This document shows, in pieces, positions 23,867 to 36,500 of a stretch of DNA of 64,000 nt. The stretch comes from Paramecium sonneborni (lineage: Eukaryota; Ciliophora; Oligohymenophorea; Peniculida; Parameciidae): positions 319,775-383,774 of the forward strand of contig CAJJDN010000017.1 in NCBI GenBank assembly GCA_905182985.1, in the 5' to 3' direction. The stretch's first letter is position 1; each line of letters opens with the position of its first letter. A program made the position numbers and the translations under genes. Under the pieces are notes generated by a model. It saw only the letters and a list, made by a program, of their open reading frames with translations, had not been told where the DNA came from and ran no database searches.

Positions 23867-24704
23867 TCATAATTAAGGATAAGGTTGATAATATGAAGGC
23901 ATAATTTATTACATCTAAGAATTAGATTTAAGAATCGTTATCCTCTATTATAATTGGTTACATTAATAAGATAAATAAGAGTAATTTTAATTTAATTATT
24001 ATTTTTCCTATTGTAATTACTGTACTCGGCCTGATAATAATTAATTCTAATTTTTTTTAATTTAAGTTTATTTACTTATGTATTCAATTATTAAATTAAT
24101 AGAGCCTATCTCCTATAAGTCTCTTCTGCTTATTGATAAAGATTAGTTTATAAAATATCTTAAACAGCTATAATATCTTTCTGTCTTTATTCACCATAAT
24201 TTGGTTTATCAGAAGTGGCTAAACAATTTAAAAATTTGTAAATACTTAAGTTAAGAATTTCTTACTTTGTTTTCTGGTTTTTCTTATTCTCTATCTTGAT
24301 TTCTCTCTTGATTTTCTTTTATATACGACCTTCTTTTCTATAAATCTACATAATTGCCTTAGCAGTTGAAAAATTGATATTTAAATCTTTAGCTGCATTT
24401 TTTATTGTACAGCCTGTTGATGTCACTTATTTTATTAAGTTTTATCGTTATTAATTTGATATTTTTGCATATTTAAGGCCATGCTTTCCTATTTATTTAT
24501 ATTTTAAAACTTATTACCTTTATATTTATAAAGAAGCTCTTTCTCTTCTTCTGGAGATCTCTTAAATGAAGGCTTTTGATTTAATTCTTAAGCAAAATCA
24601 AAAGAAGAATCTGAAGAATCAGATTAATGTGATGGAGTTAAAGAATCATTTTAATGCATTTATTATAGATTCTCTGCTTTTGAAAACTACTCTATTGATG
24701 CCAT
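23867..24704 (-). CDS. Helix-turn-helix protein, transposase-like DNA-binding domain
   Basis: A 259-aa protein. After a Ser-rich N-terminus with the acidic/basic patch SPEEEKELLYKYK, residues 75-121 form a helix-turn-helix: LIKQVTSTGCTIKNAAKDL, then INFSTAKAIMQIYRKEG, then RIQKK. The pattern (turn glycine, IxxAAxxLxI, SxAKxIxxxYRxEG) is like the N-terminal DNA-binding domains of transposases and transposon-derived regulators. No DDE catalytic domain follows; instead there is a helical Q-rich region ending MPSYYQPYPQL. Introns of 29 nt at 24489-24517 and 24047-24075, both TAG-ended. A protein with the same type of domain is encoded at 50670-51090. Likely a nuclear DNA-binding protein. Confidence 0.7.
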
Positions 24705-25137
24705 TCAATTTGATAATATCAATTTTAAAAATAATTGAAAAAAATGTTGATATCTAAACACTTATATTCTGAAATTTTATATATTACCATAAAGATTTGA
24801 TAATATAAAGTCTCTATTAATTTAATAAAAATATAATTAATTTAATTGAGATTGAGAATGCAATCTATTCTGAAAGATTAATTTTTTTCTATTGATAGCT
24901 TTAATGATTAAAAAATATTATAATAATTTGTTTTAAATTAAATAATCTCTCTCCTTTTTTAATTTTATGATATAATTATAATTAGTAATAAATTTAATAA
25001 ACAAAATGCAATGATATAAATAATTGATCTGTTTGATTAAGAATTTTATTTTAAAATTTTCATTTTAAAACTAATAAGTTATAATATAATAAATAAAAAG
25101 AAAACTAATATTATTTAGTTAACAAAATTATGTTTGA
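24705..25137. other. Spacer between two leftward genes
   Basis: 433 nt, strongly A/T-rich. It must contain the promoter of the helix-turn-helix gene and the 3' end of the coiled-coil gene. No specific signal was identified. Confidence 0.5.
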
Positions 25138-26105
25138 TCAATTCTTCGAATGTAATCTATGCTTATTAGTTTTAGTCTAATTCAGTTTTTAATTTTTTTT
25201 ATCAATAGGTTTCTTATGAGATTATGATTGACTAAGTGATTTTTTACTTTAATTTTTCTTTTCTGTTTTAATATTATCTTTAGCTGATAACTTTGGTTTC
25301 ATTATCGATTCACCTTCAGATTATTAAGCTATTGATTTTCTTGATTATCTTTATGGTTAAGTTTAAGATAAATTTTTTAGTTGATTTAAGTCAATATGTA
25401 TATTTTAAACATTATTTTTTAAGACATCTTGATCTTTAAGTAAATTATCCATAAGTGATTTTAAATCACTTAATTATTATTCAACTATCTTATCATGATG
25501 CAATCTTTCAGTATCTTAAATCTTAACTTCTGTATCTGTTTAAGTTTCAAGCTTAGCTATTCGTTATTCTAATTTCTAATAATCTACTTTTAATGCACTT
25601 TATCTAATCTCACTCATCATAAGATCGATTTTACGATTTATAGATTTCTCGAAATCTTCAAAAACAGGTTATTATTCCTTTAATTGAGTTGCTTCCAATA
25701 ATTCTAATCGATATTGTGATTCATGTAATTATTCATTAATATTTCTTAATTCATTATGATACAACTCTTCCATTTTTGTATTTATATGTCTAGTAATCTT
25801 AGTATTTTCTTATTCTTAGGTTTCTGCAAAATTTTACAATAATTTTATTAATTTGATAAAGTTCTTCAGTTTTTCATCATGATCCTCAATCAATTATTCT
25901 ATTCCTCTCATTCTCTATTCATATTTTTTATGAACCATAGTTGCTGTCTATTGATTAAAAATACTTATACTTTTTCTAATTGCTACTCAAGATACTAAAT
26001 GTAATTTTCTTTATTATGATGGAGCATTTTCCTATCCTCGCTAGTAGTCTTCAATATTGGGGACACACTCCTTCTATGTTTTTCAGAGTAGTTAGAATAA
26101 TTCAT
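25138..26105 (-). CDS. Coiled-coil protein with basic C-terminus (314 aa)
   Basis: It begins MNYSNYSEKHRRSVSPIL, with an SP site in a basic context, followed by coiled coil from about residue 35 to 240 (for example RGIEQLIEDHDEKLKNF). The C-terminal 70 residues are Ser/Lys/Gln-rich and very basic (KNQSKKSLSQSQSHKK), probably disordered. One intron of 23 nt (25948-25970, TAG end) gives 315 codons. The design, short head, rod, basic tail, resembles striated fibre or cytoskeletal components, but I cannot place it in a family. An EFFECT of neighbours cannot be read: its leftward and rightward neighbours are transcription-related but separately transcribed. Confidence 0.65.
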
Positions 26106-26267
26106 TTTATTGAAGAAATAAATTACTGTTATTATTATTAGTTTGTTAAGAAAAATTTATCATATATAATATTAAAATAATCTTAGATAATATAAAATAT
26201 TCAATTTTAAGATTATTAATTTTGAAACAATTATTAAGCAATGCTCAGAATTCCAAAAATCTATAAT

Positions 26268-27138
26268 TCATTCTTACTTTAAATTTTCAAATAATCCATA
26301 GATTTATGAGACTCTAATATTAATTCTTCCTAAAATTATTTTATTATGTACATCTTCTGAGTTTGTTAATTAAGTCTTGACTAAAAGAAATGGAAACTTG
26401 ATTTTTTCTTGTTCATTTATTTCTCTAACTTTGTTACACTAAATCAAATTCTAAAGTGCCTACTACTTTTTTATAGAATGTGTTAGTTATTATTTTTTTT
26501 ATAATAATAATTCTTTTATTTTTTGCTGTTAAATTAAATAATTAAATATACCTTTCTAGTTATTAAATTTTATTTTGTAAAGCTTACTTAGTTTTCTTGA
26601 TTTTTTCTCATCATTTTCTTTTCTTTAATTACTATTCCAACTGAAATCATGACATTTAAAGCATCATAAACTCTTCTTCTTAAATTTTTTATATCTTTTA
26701 ATCCATAATTAGATTGGCCTTCCATTTCTTTACTCATTTCTTCTGTTAGCTTTTTGCATATTTCTTAATATCCAACTGTTTAATTTTATAGTTCTTTTTC
26801 AACTCTATTACTAATATATTTGAGACTCCATTTTTTTGTTTATTTTGAAGAATCAAATTAGATTTTGCTGATTTCAAAAGGTTCATTCTAAACAAACAAT
26901 TTTTTATTAGTATTTGCTTTAGAATCACAAGGGCCTTCAAAATCTAAAATAAATAATATTGCCACCAAATTATAATATAAGCGCCAAAATAAGTGCGCGT
27001 TAATATATGGATTAATTGAATTAATTCATAAATTTGTTTTTAAATTTTTTTACCTTAAATTGCATCCTTTACAGGTGTCTAAAATACATTAAAATTTAAT
27101 GAATCTTCATCAAGTCTAAATTAACCTGTAAAGTCCAT
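26268..27138 (-). CDS. DP-family transcription factor (E2F dimerisation partner)
   Basis: A 244-aa protein. DNA-binding region: KKWSLKYISNRVEKEL, YQEICKKLTEEM and the hallmark LRRRVYDALNVMISVGIV (RRRVYD at 117-122), then KEKK, all as in DP proteins, which pair with E2F to control S-phase genes. A leucine-rich dimerisation helix (KIKELLLQKKQQL) and the conserved KFPFLLVKT follow. Introns: 26526-26551 (26 nt, CAG end) and 26944-27053, a 110-nt interval with no AG dinucleotide before its own TTTTAG end. Removing both gives exactly 245 codons. The long intron holds a TTTTGGCGC site. An alternative start within it (MNQFNQSIYQ, using a 22-nt intron) cannot be excluded. The protein is probably nuclear. 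Confidence 0.8.
26981..26989 (-). promoter_or_regulatory. E2F/DP consensus-like site inside DP gene
   Basis: On the coding strand of the DP gene the sequence reads TTTTGGCGC, matching the E2F/DP consensus TTTSSCGC. A second GC-rich core, ACGCGC, lies 13 nt upstream (26995-27000). In a window with almost no GC-rich words this stands out. It lies within the 110-nt intron, or just upstream of an alternative start. Function as an autoregulatory site is inference. Confidence 0.5.
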
Positions 27139-27375
27139 TGTTAACTTGTTTAATAAATTAAATTAAATATATACTATTATAAAAAATAAAATTATCATAT
27201 AAATTTAATATTAGATGATAATTTATTATTGCTATTAAAATTTATTATAAAATAGTTTTAATATTATCTAATAATAATAGAATGATTTTAATAAGCTAAA
27301 AATATGAATTAAGAATATTATATTGTTTGAATAAATATATATAACATTTTCTTAATATTGATATATGTATAATTT

Positions 27376-30300
27376 TCATTTTCTTGGTTTTTCTGAATTA
27401 GCTATAAAATTAGATATAAAATTTACTATCAAATCCATAATTTAATGCACCAGTTTATATAAATCCACCTGAAGTTGTTTAGCCAAATAATCCACCTATG
27501 CTATTAGGTGCATTTTAATTTTAGAGATTACTAAAAGTGATTTCTAAAATAATAATAATAAGAAATAAATACTTTATTAAGGTGGAGGGGCTGAATTTTT
27601 CTAATCAAATATACTATTTGAACTTCCAAAACTAGCTGCATTAAGATTCAGTGGTCCACTCTAATTGAATTAAGATGGCAATCCTATTGTTTATTATAAT
27701 CCTTAGAATGCCTAATTATTAGATGTTTGCAAAAAAGAAGAAGGTTAATTCTACTTAAAAGTATCATATTTAATTTCTTATTATCCTAATGGAAATAAAG
27801 AAGCAGGTGGAATTTATTAAGGTGGAGCTAATGGTTAATTTGAAATGCTAATAATATATAAAAACATTCATATTACCTTTATTAATTAGAAACATTTGTC
27901 TATCCAAAATTAAAACTAAAAGATGAGGCTTATGTTTGCGTTGTAGTCTATGGAATTTATTTTTATTCTTAACTTCCTGATTTATCTTGATTATTATTAA
28001 TAATTGAAGTTCCTTATACTTAATTTAATAATGGTTCATCTTCTTTTTTCTTATTTTAGTCTTATTGGGATGTATCTTTAGGAGCATCTTTAAGACCATC
28101 ATTAATTCCTAAAAATGCAGATGAAGATTAAACATTTTAACCAAATCCTGAAAATATAGAAGTTCCATTTCCAATATTCGAATTAAATAATGAAGGCTAC
28201 TATTGAATTGGTTTCTATTACTTTTCAACAGGGTTTTCATTTTAACCTTAATTTAATGTTTATGAATTAGCTAATGCAAAAATTGATGTTGTATCTGCTT
28301 TTGGAGGTTAAGAAGTTCCTGGAACTTCAGTTTTATTAGTTTATAGATTAAAAAGCCCTTAGGATTTACCTTGATTAAGTGAATCTTTTTAATTTTGAGA
28401 TTATATTTAATTATTTGTATTTTCAACTTAGGAATTAAATTTATCATCTTATTTTGAAAGTGCTTATGATACAGAAGAAAAATTAAAAATTGCACCTTCT
28501 TATTTTTATGGTTCTTCTATTTTTGTTGTTTTTTAAGGCATTTTTTCTTAGGTTGGATTTAAAATTTAACTAGAGCCAAACACAAATTATGAATTATCTG
28601 TTTTCAGACATTATTCAAATAATGTTTATTTAACTTCTTTTGACTCTACTTTTTATTTAAATGGAGCTAAAATTTGAGATTCTGCAATACTATTAGTTTC
28701 TGATTATAAAGGATCTCTTAATGATAATGATGATTATTAATCAATTCCTTAATTAATAATTCCTCCTTTTGTTCTAGTTAAAACTTTATTATTGGTATCT
28801 GAAAATTATTGTTAAGAACTTATTTCACTTTTTCTTTCTGCAGTTTAATCTGATTCATTATTAAATCTATTATTTTTATTTAATAAATCATATTCACTTT
28901 ATTTTTTTATTTCGTTCTTTTTATTTAAAATTTCTTTTTTTTAATTCTAATTAATTTCTAATTATTATTTATAACCAAATTAATAATCATTTTAATCCTC
29001 TTAACCATCATTATCAACATTTTAATATGATTTTTAATATTTTGATGATGGCATTCCAAAAGAGCTTTTCTACATAGCAAATTATGCAATATTAATATCA
29101 GTATTATCATTATTAGATTCAATATTTAATTATAAATATTTAATTTTTGATTTATGAGATTAGCACAATCTTTCAATGTAAGAAGTTTATTATTCTGCTT
29201 ATGATTCTTAATCATAAAATTCAGAGAATACTATTTTTCTTCCATTTTTGGCCTTTTAATTGCTTGTTTATTTTTTAGGTGTTATATGATGAATACTTGG
29301 AAACTCGAACTCTCCAAATGTTATTTTATTTCTTCTAATAGGATTCATTTGTAAAGTATTAATAACAAAATTACATATCCATGAAAATTACTCTTCTACT
29401 TTTGATAATTAAGTTAAAGTAGTTTAAAGTTAATCATAACGGAATTCAAGTTTTGGAAGTTCAAATGATTTTCTAAGTTAATAAAAATCCTATACTGAAG
29501 AATTTATTCTTGTTTTTTATTTCATTGTTTTTCTTTAATTCTCCAATTAATTATAACAAACATATAATTAATCTAAAAATTTTTATGATGTAAAAATTGG
29601 AAAATAGGGTTTCATAATAAGATCGAAATCTTATTCTTCATTTAATTATTTTACAGATTATTTACACAATTCTTATAATTAATTAGTAACTTAAATTATT
29701 CTTTTTGGAGGTTATAGTTATTGTTAAACTTATTTTTAAGTATTATCTTATTATTTTTCAGGTGTTTTTTATTATTTTAAATTTGATTAATTAGATTATT
29801 ACTTTTCTTCATAAGTTAACAAAAGAGGAGTTGAATCATCCTATTAATCTAATTTTATCAACAATAATCTATGAATAGTTAAAGTACTTTTTTCATCAAA
29901 TTCATATATTAATATCGAAGGTTGCATTTAATATTAAAAATCTTTTTATTATTTTGCTAGACATAACCCAGGTTTTTAACCTAATTTTTCCTCACTAGGT
30001 AGCACATAATTAAGTATTGAGATTCCTTTAACATAATGACAATATGATGATAATTAAATAGGTTCACTTTATTCATTATCAATTGTACGTAAATCATTTC
30101 CACAAACCTAGAAAATAAATCCTTCTTATACTCCATTTGGAAATATTACTATAAATTTTGCTTTAATGGTTTTAATTTATCTTATATTCCAATCAAGTTC
30201 AGTTATTTCAGTAAGGTGATCATTTATATTTAGATTTTCTAATATATCTTTTAGATGTTCTTCTTATTTAGCTTAATTTCTTTCTGAATCATATTAAAGT

Positions 30301-32359
30301 ATGTAATGATTAAATTCAGATTCATTAATATTTGCAAAAGATATATAAATATGGTTTTCATGCAATTAAGCAATAAAATAATCCTTAGATTACATTATTT
30401 TAATATCGATTTAAACTAATTGTTATTTTACAAAGTCTTTGGATATAAATAATTAATCATCTATAATTAAGAGCAATTAAATCTATCCATCTAATTAAAA
30501 GAGACATCCTGCATCACTATTATAAGATGCTTTATACTAGAAGTTTTCTTATTTATATTCATAGAGAACTTATTATATTCCATTCTTTGATATTTTGAGT
30601 AAAATATATTATTCTAAAACTTATACTCTCTTTATATCATTTTAAGTTATAAGAGATTTTATATTCCATTAACCATCTTTCTCGTTAACTAAATATAAAC
30701 AAGTATTTGTTTATATCAATATATTATTCATGAATAAAGTTAAACTGTTTATAGTTTCATTTGGATTAGATGTTATTTTTTAAATCTAAGGTTTAGGCTA
30801 TTAATCTGATAAAATTTATTCTAAAATGATTGGCGTCAATATTATTATTTCCCTTTCATGTCCTATAATCTAATAATGTTTATATTCTAAAGCCAAATTA
30901 GCTGATGGATTTGTATTTTAATGCAAACGAAAAACATAATTAATCTTTCCTGAACCAAATACCATTTGGGAATGTTAATTTTATGTTACCAATTATAAAT
31001 TAAATGGTGGATTAGCAATTACATTTATTTCCTTTTTTAAACTTTCTATTAATGTAAATTTAATATCTTCCCAAGTTTTTTATAATTTTTGAGAATTAGC
31101 AAATCCAAATTAATTAATAAATTAATTATTATTGATAAGCATACTATTATTAGGTTATGGTTAATTAATTTAATAATCAATGATTTTTTTAAAATTAAGA
31201 AATTCATACATTTATAATCCTCCTTTTTTATCTAAGACACAAATATTAGGATTTCTTTCAATACAACGAAAAGATTTTTGATTCATTCCAAAACCAATAA
31301 AAGGATTAGATTTATAAATTGCAAATCCTCTAATTTCTGAATGTTAAAGTAATTCTAATTTTTCGTCTGAATTCTCATATCTTTTGGCTTATTAACAAAT
31401 TTTATCTAATGTCCAAAAAGTAGCAATTCTTAAATTACTTCCATAAACTATATGCAAATCACTTATCTATACAATTCCAAAATCACCTTTGTTATTTGTA
31501 TCTGAAATCAAATCTACTTCTAAATGTCCACATTCTCTTATAGGTTAATTACAACTCATGTCAAACCAAATTATATGAGCACTATATGTTGCTGGTTCTT
31601 CATCATCTTCATCCATTGGTTCAAATTTAGTTTCATAACCACAAACACAAATGAATTTATTTATTACAAATATAGCTTTAATCACTATATTCTTTGAAAT
31701 TTCCAATTCAAACCTTTTTTAAGGATTGAGATTCTTTACTTAATTTGAATCTTCACAAATAAAATAATAGTCTTAACCATTCAGATAACCAGCGGCTATT
31801 TTATTATCATTCTTTAAAATATCTTCTTTATAATTTATTAAGTTAATCTCTACTAATTTATCAGCCAAACAAAGAAAAAGCTTATTATTTTCAATGTTAA
31901 GTTATTTAATATTTTAATAATTGTAAGTTTTTAGAATTGTAAACTAAAATATTTAAATTATTTAAATACATTTGAGTTATTATACTTATATAATATTATT
32001 CCATTATCTGTTCTTACGATTAATTGGTTTTAATTTGAATGCAATGAAATTACATTTCCTTATGTTATTGTAAGCTATTATTATGGCATACAAATTTAAT
32101 ATTTATTAGTGGAAAATAAATCTGAAATGCAATCATATTACAAAATCTACTATTTATAAGCGATCAATAATTTATCATTTAGAATAGTAAAAATAGAACT
32201 TGAATTTGGTGTTTAATTTGTAAACTAATTTACAGTATTCTAAGAATCTAATTTTCCTGGACCCACTATTGGTTCATACTCTTAAAGTTTGTGTCTAATG
32301 CATTGCGCTCTAAAAAAATAAATAATTTAATTACTTATTTAAAATGATCCATTAGTCAT
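27376..32359 (-). CDS. FG-repeat nucleoporin, Nup214/Nup159 type (1,624 aa)
   Basis: The N-terminal 400 residues look like a beta-propeller: repeating short hydrophobic strands with turns (NNKLFLCLADKLVEI, HIIWFDMS). The middle is long, Q/N/K-rich and partly helical. The C-terminal third is Ser/Asn/Gln-rich with dispersed FG dipeptides and relatives (FVFGSSQ, FNFGQTN, FSGFGQN, GGLFGQT, FGSSNS), as expected of a channel-lining nucleoporin. Propeller plus FG tail points to the cytoplasmic-face Nup214/Nup159 group; which nucleoporin it is remains inference. Introns at 31944-31969, 27848-27876, 27544-27572 and 27402-27426, all TAG-ended, give 1,625 codons. The first 20 residues are uncertain because an alternative 5' exon is possible. 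Confidence 0.7.
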
Positions 32360-33520
32360 TACAATCTGGAATGTCTCCTTTCTTTTAATAATCTTAAGTT
32401 AGAGAAATACAAGCATATTAATTTATTCTCATCTAAATATATATTTATTTAATTATTTATCAAAAAATGATTATATTATTTTTACAAACAAAATACTTAT
32501 TTTTTTTATGATCATATCCAAATTAGCTCATTTTAAGAATAAATTTCAATTAAAAACATCTTCCTATTACCATTTAATTTTAAATATCTCTTATGTAAAT
32601 AAGAAAACTAAATGATAATAAATTTTTAGGAATGACTCTATTTAAATGATTTCAGACAAGAAAGAAACATATAGATATATATATCATATAAAAAAATTCT
32701 CTGAAATATTGAAATCCTACACCTCTATTAATAATTTAAATAAATTGAATTAATTTTAATGACTTTGTATAAGAAATATAATTCTATTTACAAATGAGAT
32801 TGAAACATTCCTTATTCTTTGTTATTGATCTTTCACTAGAAATCATCTTCTTAATTAATCTTATTGAAATATTATGAATTCATATTATAATCTTTAAATT
32901 TTATTATGAGTCTTTTTAAATCCATATACTTTTTCTATACTAACTTGTTACTGATCATCGAAATTCTTTAATTAATTTACTGAATTGAAATTGTCTAAAC
33001 TTTGTAATTCATGAATTCTAATAATATTAATTTCATGACTAAAATTATTAAAAATAGAATACAAAAATTACATTTATTCAAAAATTATCTTAAAATCAAT
33101 ATTCACAGGATAAGTTCAATCATTAAAATCAAATTAATTAATAACTTTTTTGACCCCATAGCAATTTTATATAATAGTTCAATATTGAAATCACAGTAAT
33201 ATTTCAAATTTTGTAAATTTATTGATAACTTGTTCATAATTTTAGGAAGAATTTGCCTGATTTAAAAAATAAAACTGTGTAAAATAAAATTATTGACAAA
33301 AATAGTTCAGACAAAATTATAACAATAATGATAAATAAATTTAGATAAATATTTTTATTTCTTTTAAAAAATTAAAGGAACAGAACTTTAGTTTATGAAT
33401 CATATCAAAATGTTAATATATTTTATAAATATATAGACAAAGAATTATAATAATATGTTATATAAATCTCTGTATTAAAAATATGCATCATTATTTAAAA
33501 TTTCGAAGTATTAATTAAAT
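32360..33520. other. 1.16-kb divergent spacer, no gene seen
   Basis: Lies between the start codons of the nucleoporin and the HECT ligase. Several frames of about 60 codons exist on both strands, but all are short, extremely A/T-rich and lack the Q-codon usage of real genes here. It is one of the longest empty stretches in the window and could hold a non-coding RNA or a decayed gene, but nothing specific is visible. Confidence 0.45.
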
Positions 33521-36500
33521 ATGAAAATTCCCTTAAAGACATTTCAAAATGCAAAGGAATTTGAACTGCGAGTATTTACTATATAGTAGTTTAGATGTTA
33601 GAATTCTTGCTTCAGAGCCAAAGCTTTTTAGATGACTTAATGAAAGTTGTTGATAATTAAAGTCATCCAGTTCATAAATTGTCAAATGGAGCACTAATTT
33701 TAATAATAAATTAGCTTGATTAATAGATTGAAATAGCAGCTAATTAAATTTAAGAAAATCCTAATTATGAATGTTAAATGTTGCTCACTCTTATTAGTTG
33801 TATGATGGAATTCGATTGCTATCGGTATTAAATAAAATTAGATTAGATTTTTGTTTAATTCATTTGATCATTTATTTAAGATGTTAGAAAATTCAGATAG
33901 TTTATTTGTATATGAAAAAATAATGTTAATTTTGATAAAACTCTATAAAAATCCTAAAAATGAATCCTTATTTAATTAATTAGAAGAGTACATTCCAAGA
34001 GTAATTTATTTTACGAGAATTCTATTTGATCATTATAACAATTTATCTTCTACAAAAATAGATTTGATAGATTATTTTAATGAAGATCCTCAATATAAAA
34101 ACCTTAGTGAAACTCCAAAAGAATTTCCTTAATTGATATTAGAGTACATGGACCCATCTTTATTGAATGAATCATATCAAGATTTGTGCATAAATGGTTT
34201 ACACAAGAAAGAATTACATCAGCCAATTTTTATTAGAGTAGTGTCAACAATATTATTAGAATTTTAAAATTACAGAAGTGAATTCCATTGCGGCCCTTCA
34301 TTTGTCTAAATCATTTCTGGATGCTCAAGATTAAAATTTTTGTCCTTTAATTGATGCCATCAAATATAAAATCCTTATCCATAAAGGATTATAATCCAAT
34401 AAAATTTAAACAATAACTTTTGTAATAACACTACAGGTAAAATCTCTCCTTATGTATATGCTTCTTTGTTAATTCTGTTTAGAAAAGGATTGTGAAGATT
34501 TGTTAGATCAAGTTTTTGAAGAATAATTAGAATATGAATTACATTTTAGAATGTTCATGAAATTATTTTAATTGAAAACAGTAGAACCTCAATTATTGTC
34601 AAATATACTTTTAACTTTGAATGAAATTACAAAAATTGAAAAAGAAAATGAAAATAATGTAGCTTTTAGTATTGTCAAAAATTACGACGAAATATTTTTA
34701 TAATTAATTTATGATGTTTTATCTATGCATTCTGTTTTTATTGATATAGAGTAAACTTATCGATTAGAATACTTTCCAACTCTTTTAAGTGAATAATGCG
34801 CAAGAAATCAAGAATTAGCAAAAAATATATTTGAAATATTCTCAACTGAACCAGCAATACTTTTATTAAACCGAAGCAATATTGCTCTTGCTTCTTCTTC
34901 TGCTTTAATTAAATCACTTTCAATGTAAGATAATAGACTATTATTACCTCCTGAAACTTTTAAAGCTGCCATTATCTTTTTAAGCAGAATATCTAGACAG
35001 GATGATATTTAAAAAGATAAAAGAATTTTTAATGATCTTATTGATATTGTTGAAAATTAGATTTAGTTTAGTACTTAAATTTTAAAACCAATTTAGGATG
35101 GTCACTTGAAGATTACAAGTGAAGAAGCTGATTAAATTATTGCAACATGCATTTAATCATTAAATGAACATTTTAAAGATGATTTAGGAAGAAGATCAAA
35201 TGGAGGTAATGGCCCAACTTATGCAAGATAAATCTCTGAATCATAGATAATTAAGAAACTATAAAATTTAATAGAATTTAATCCTAATTTTTATGAAACA
35301 ATCTAATAAACTTTAATATTAGTCTTCTATTTAGCTAATGAAGTACCTACTTTAATAGGTAGATTAATTGATTCTTATTTACCTTAAACATTAAACTAAC
35401 TCATTTCAAATTTGAGTATTGAAAAAATTAATAAACAAATGATGATGGCTATTTTTTCATTTTACACTAGCATTTCTTTAAAAGAAGAAGGTTATGAATA
35501 GTTCAACAAATATGGACTTTAATTCTTGGACAATATTTTGTACTATTTTTTAATTAATAATATACATGTGTAAAGAGAATAATTATGTACTTTGGCATAG
35601 TGTATAGGTAAATTTACATAAAAAATCTTTAAAGCTCAAAATTAAGTGTGTGAAATACTGAATAATATCATAAAATAATTATGGATGAATTTAAATGAAA
35701 AAAAAAAATAATTAAAGATTTCAAATATATATTAAGATTATTATTCGATAATAATTCAAATTTAGAATCTATCAATGTTAAGTTTTAATATGTTCCATAA
35801 TTTTACTTATTCTTTTTTGTCAAAGTTAATCATAAATGGTTTTTTTGAATCTTTATTAAAATTTTTTGAATTTCCAACATTCGATTTCAAAAATGAACTT
35901 ATAACAGTATATAGATGGTTCTCTTAAAATGATGAATTTAATAATCATCATAAAATATTAAAATAGTGTTTGCTTACTTTAGAAAATTGGGAAGTGTATT
36001 TAGGTGACAATTTAGAAAAAGCATAACCTCAAATAAATGAATCATATTACAATTTTTAAGAATTCTTTTCAAAATGCAGCTAACAATAAATTTAAGACAA
36101 TTTATAAATGGTATCTCACTATTCTTAAGTAGAATATTTACTTGAAATTTTGGGAATCAGCCTTTTAAATTGTCCTGAAATGGATTGGAATGAAAAAGTT
36201 CTAATAAATTTGCATAATAAATGCTGTTCTTTATTAAGAATAATTTTAGACTGTGTAAATTAAAATTTAGAGAATTGTAAAAATTATCAAGTTTTGAAAA
36301 AATCAGTGTTTAATCCCTTCATTAAAATTTTATAACAAATAATAGTAAAAACTTTAAGAGCAGAAGAAATGATAAATCAATAATCTTTTATCAATTTACT
36401 TAATTACATGAGTTTAAAATTAAAAAGTTCAAATTTATTGATAAAAATTCGGCTCTTATCATCCATAGACAAATTTTTTAAATATATTTTGAAAGCTTCT

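Noticed and set aside
26944..27053. Retained IES (internal eliminated sequence) in the DP gene
   Set aside because: The ends are GT...AG with correct phase and AG exclusion; no TA-bounded TAYAGYNR-like ends were seen. Kept as a long intron or alternative promoter.
33011..33199. Rightward 62-codon frame upstream of the HECT gene
   Set aside because: Composition matches the spacer, not neighbouring genes; no motif or supporting splice sites.
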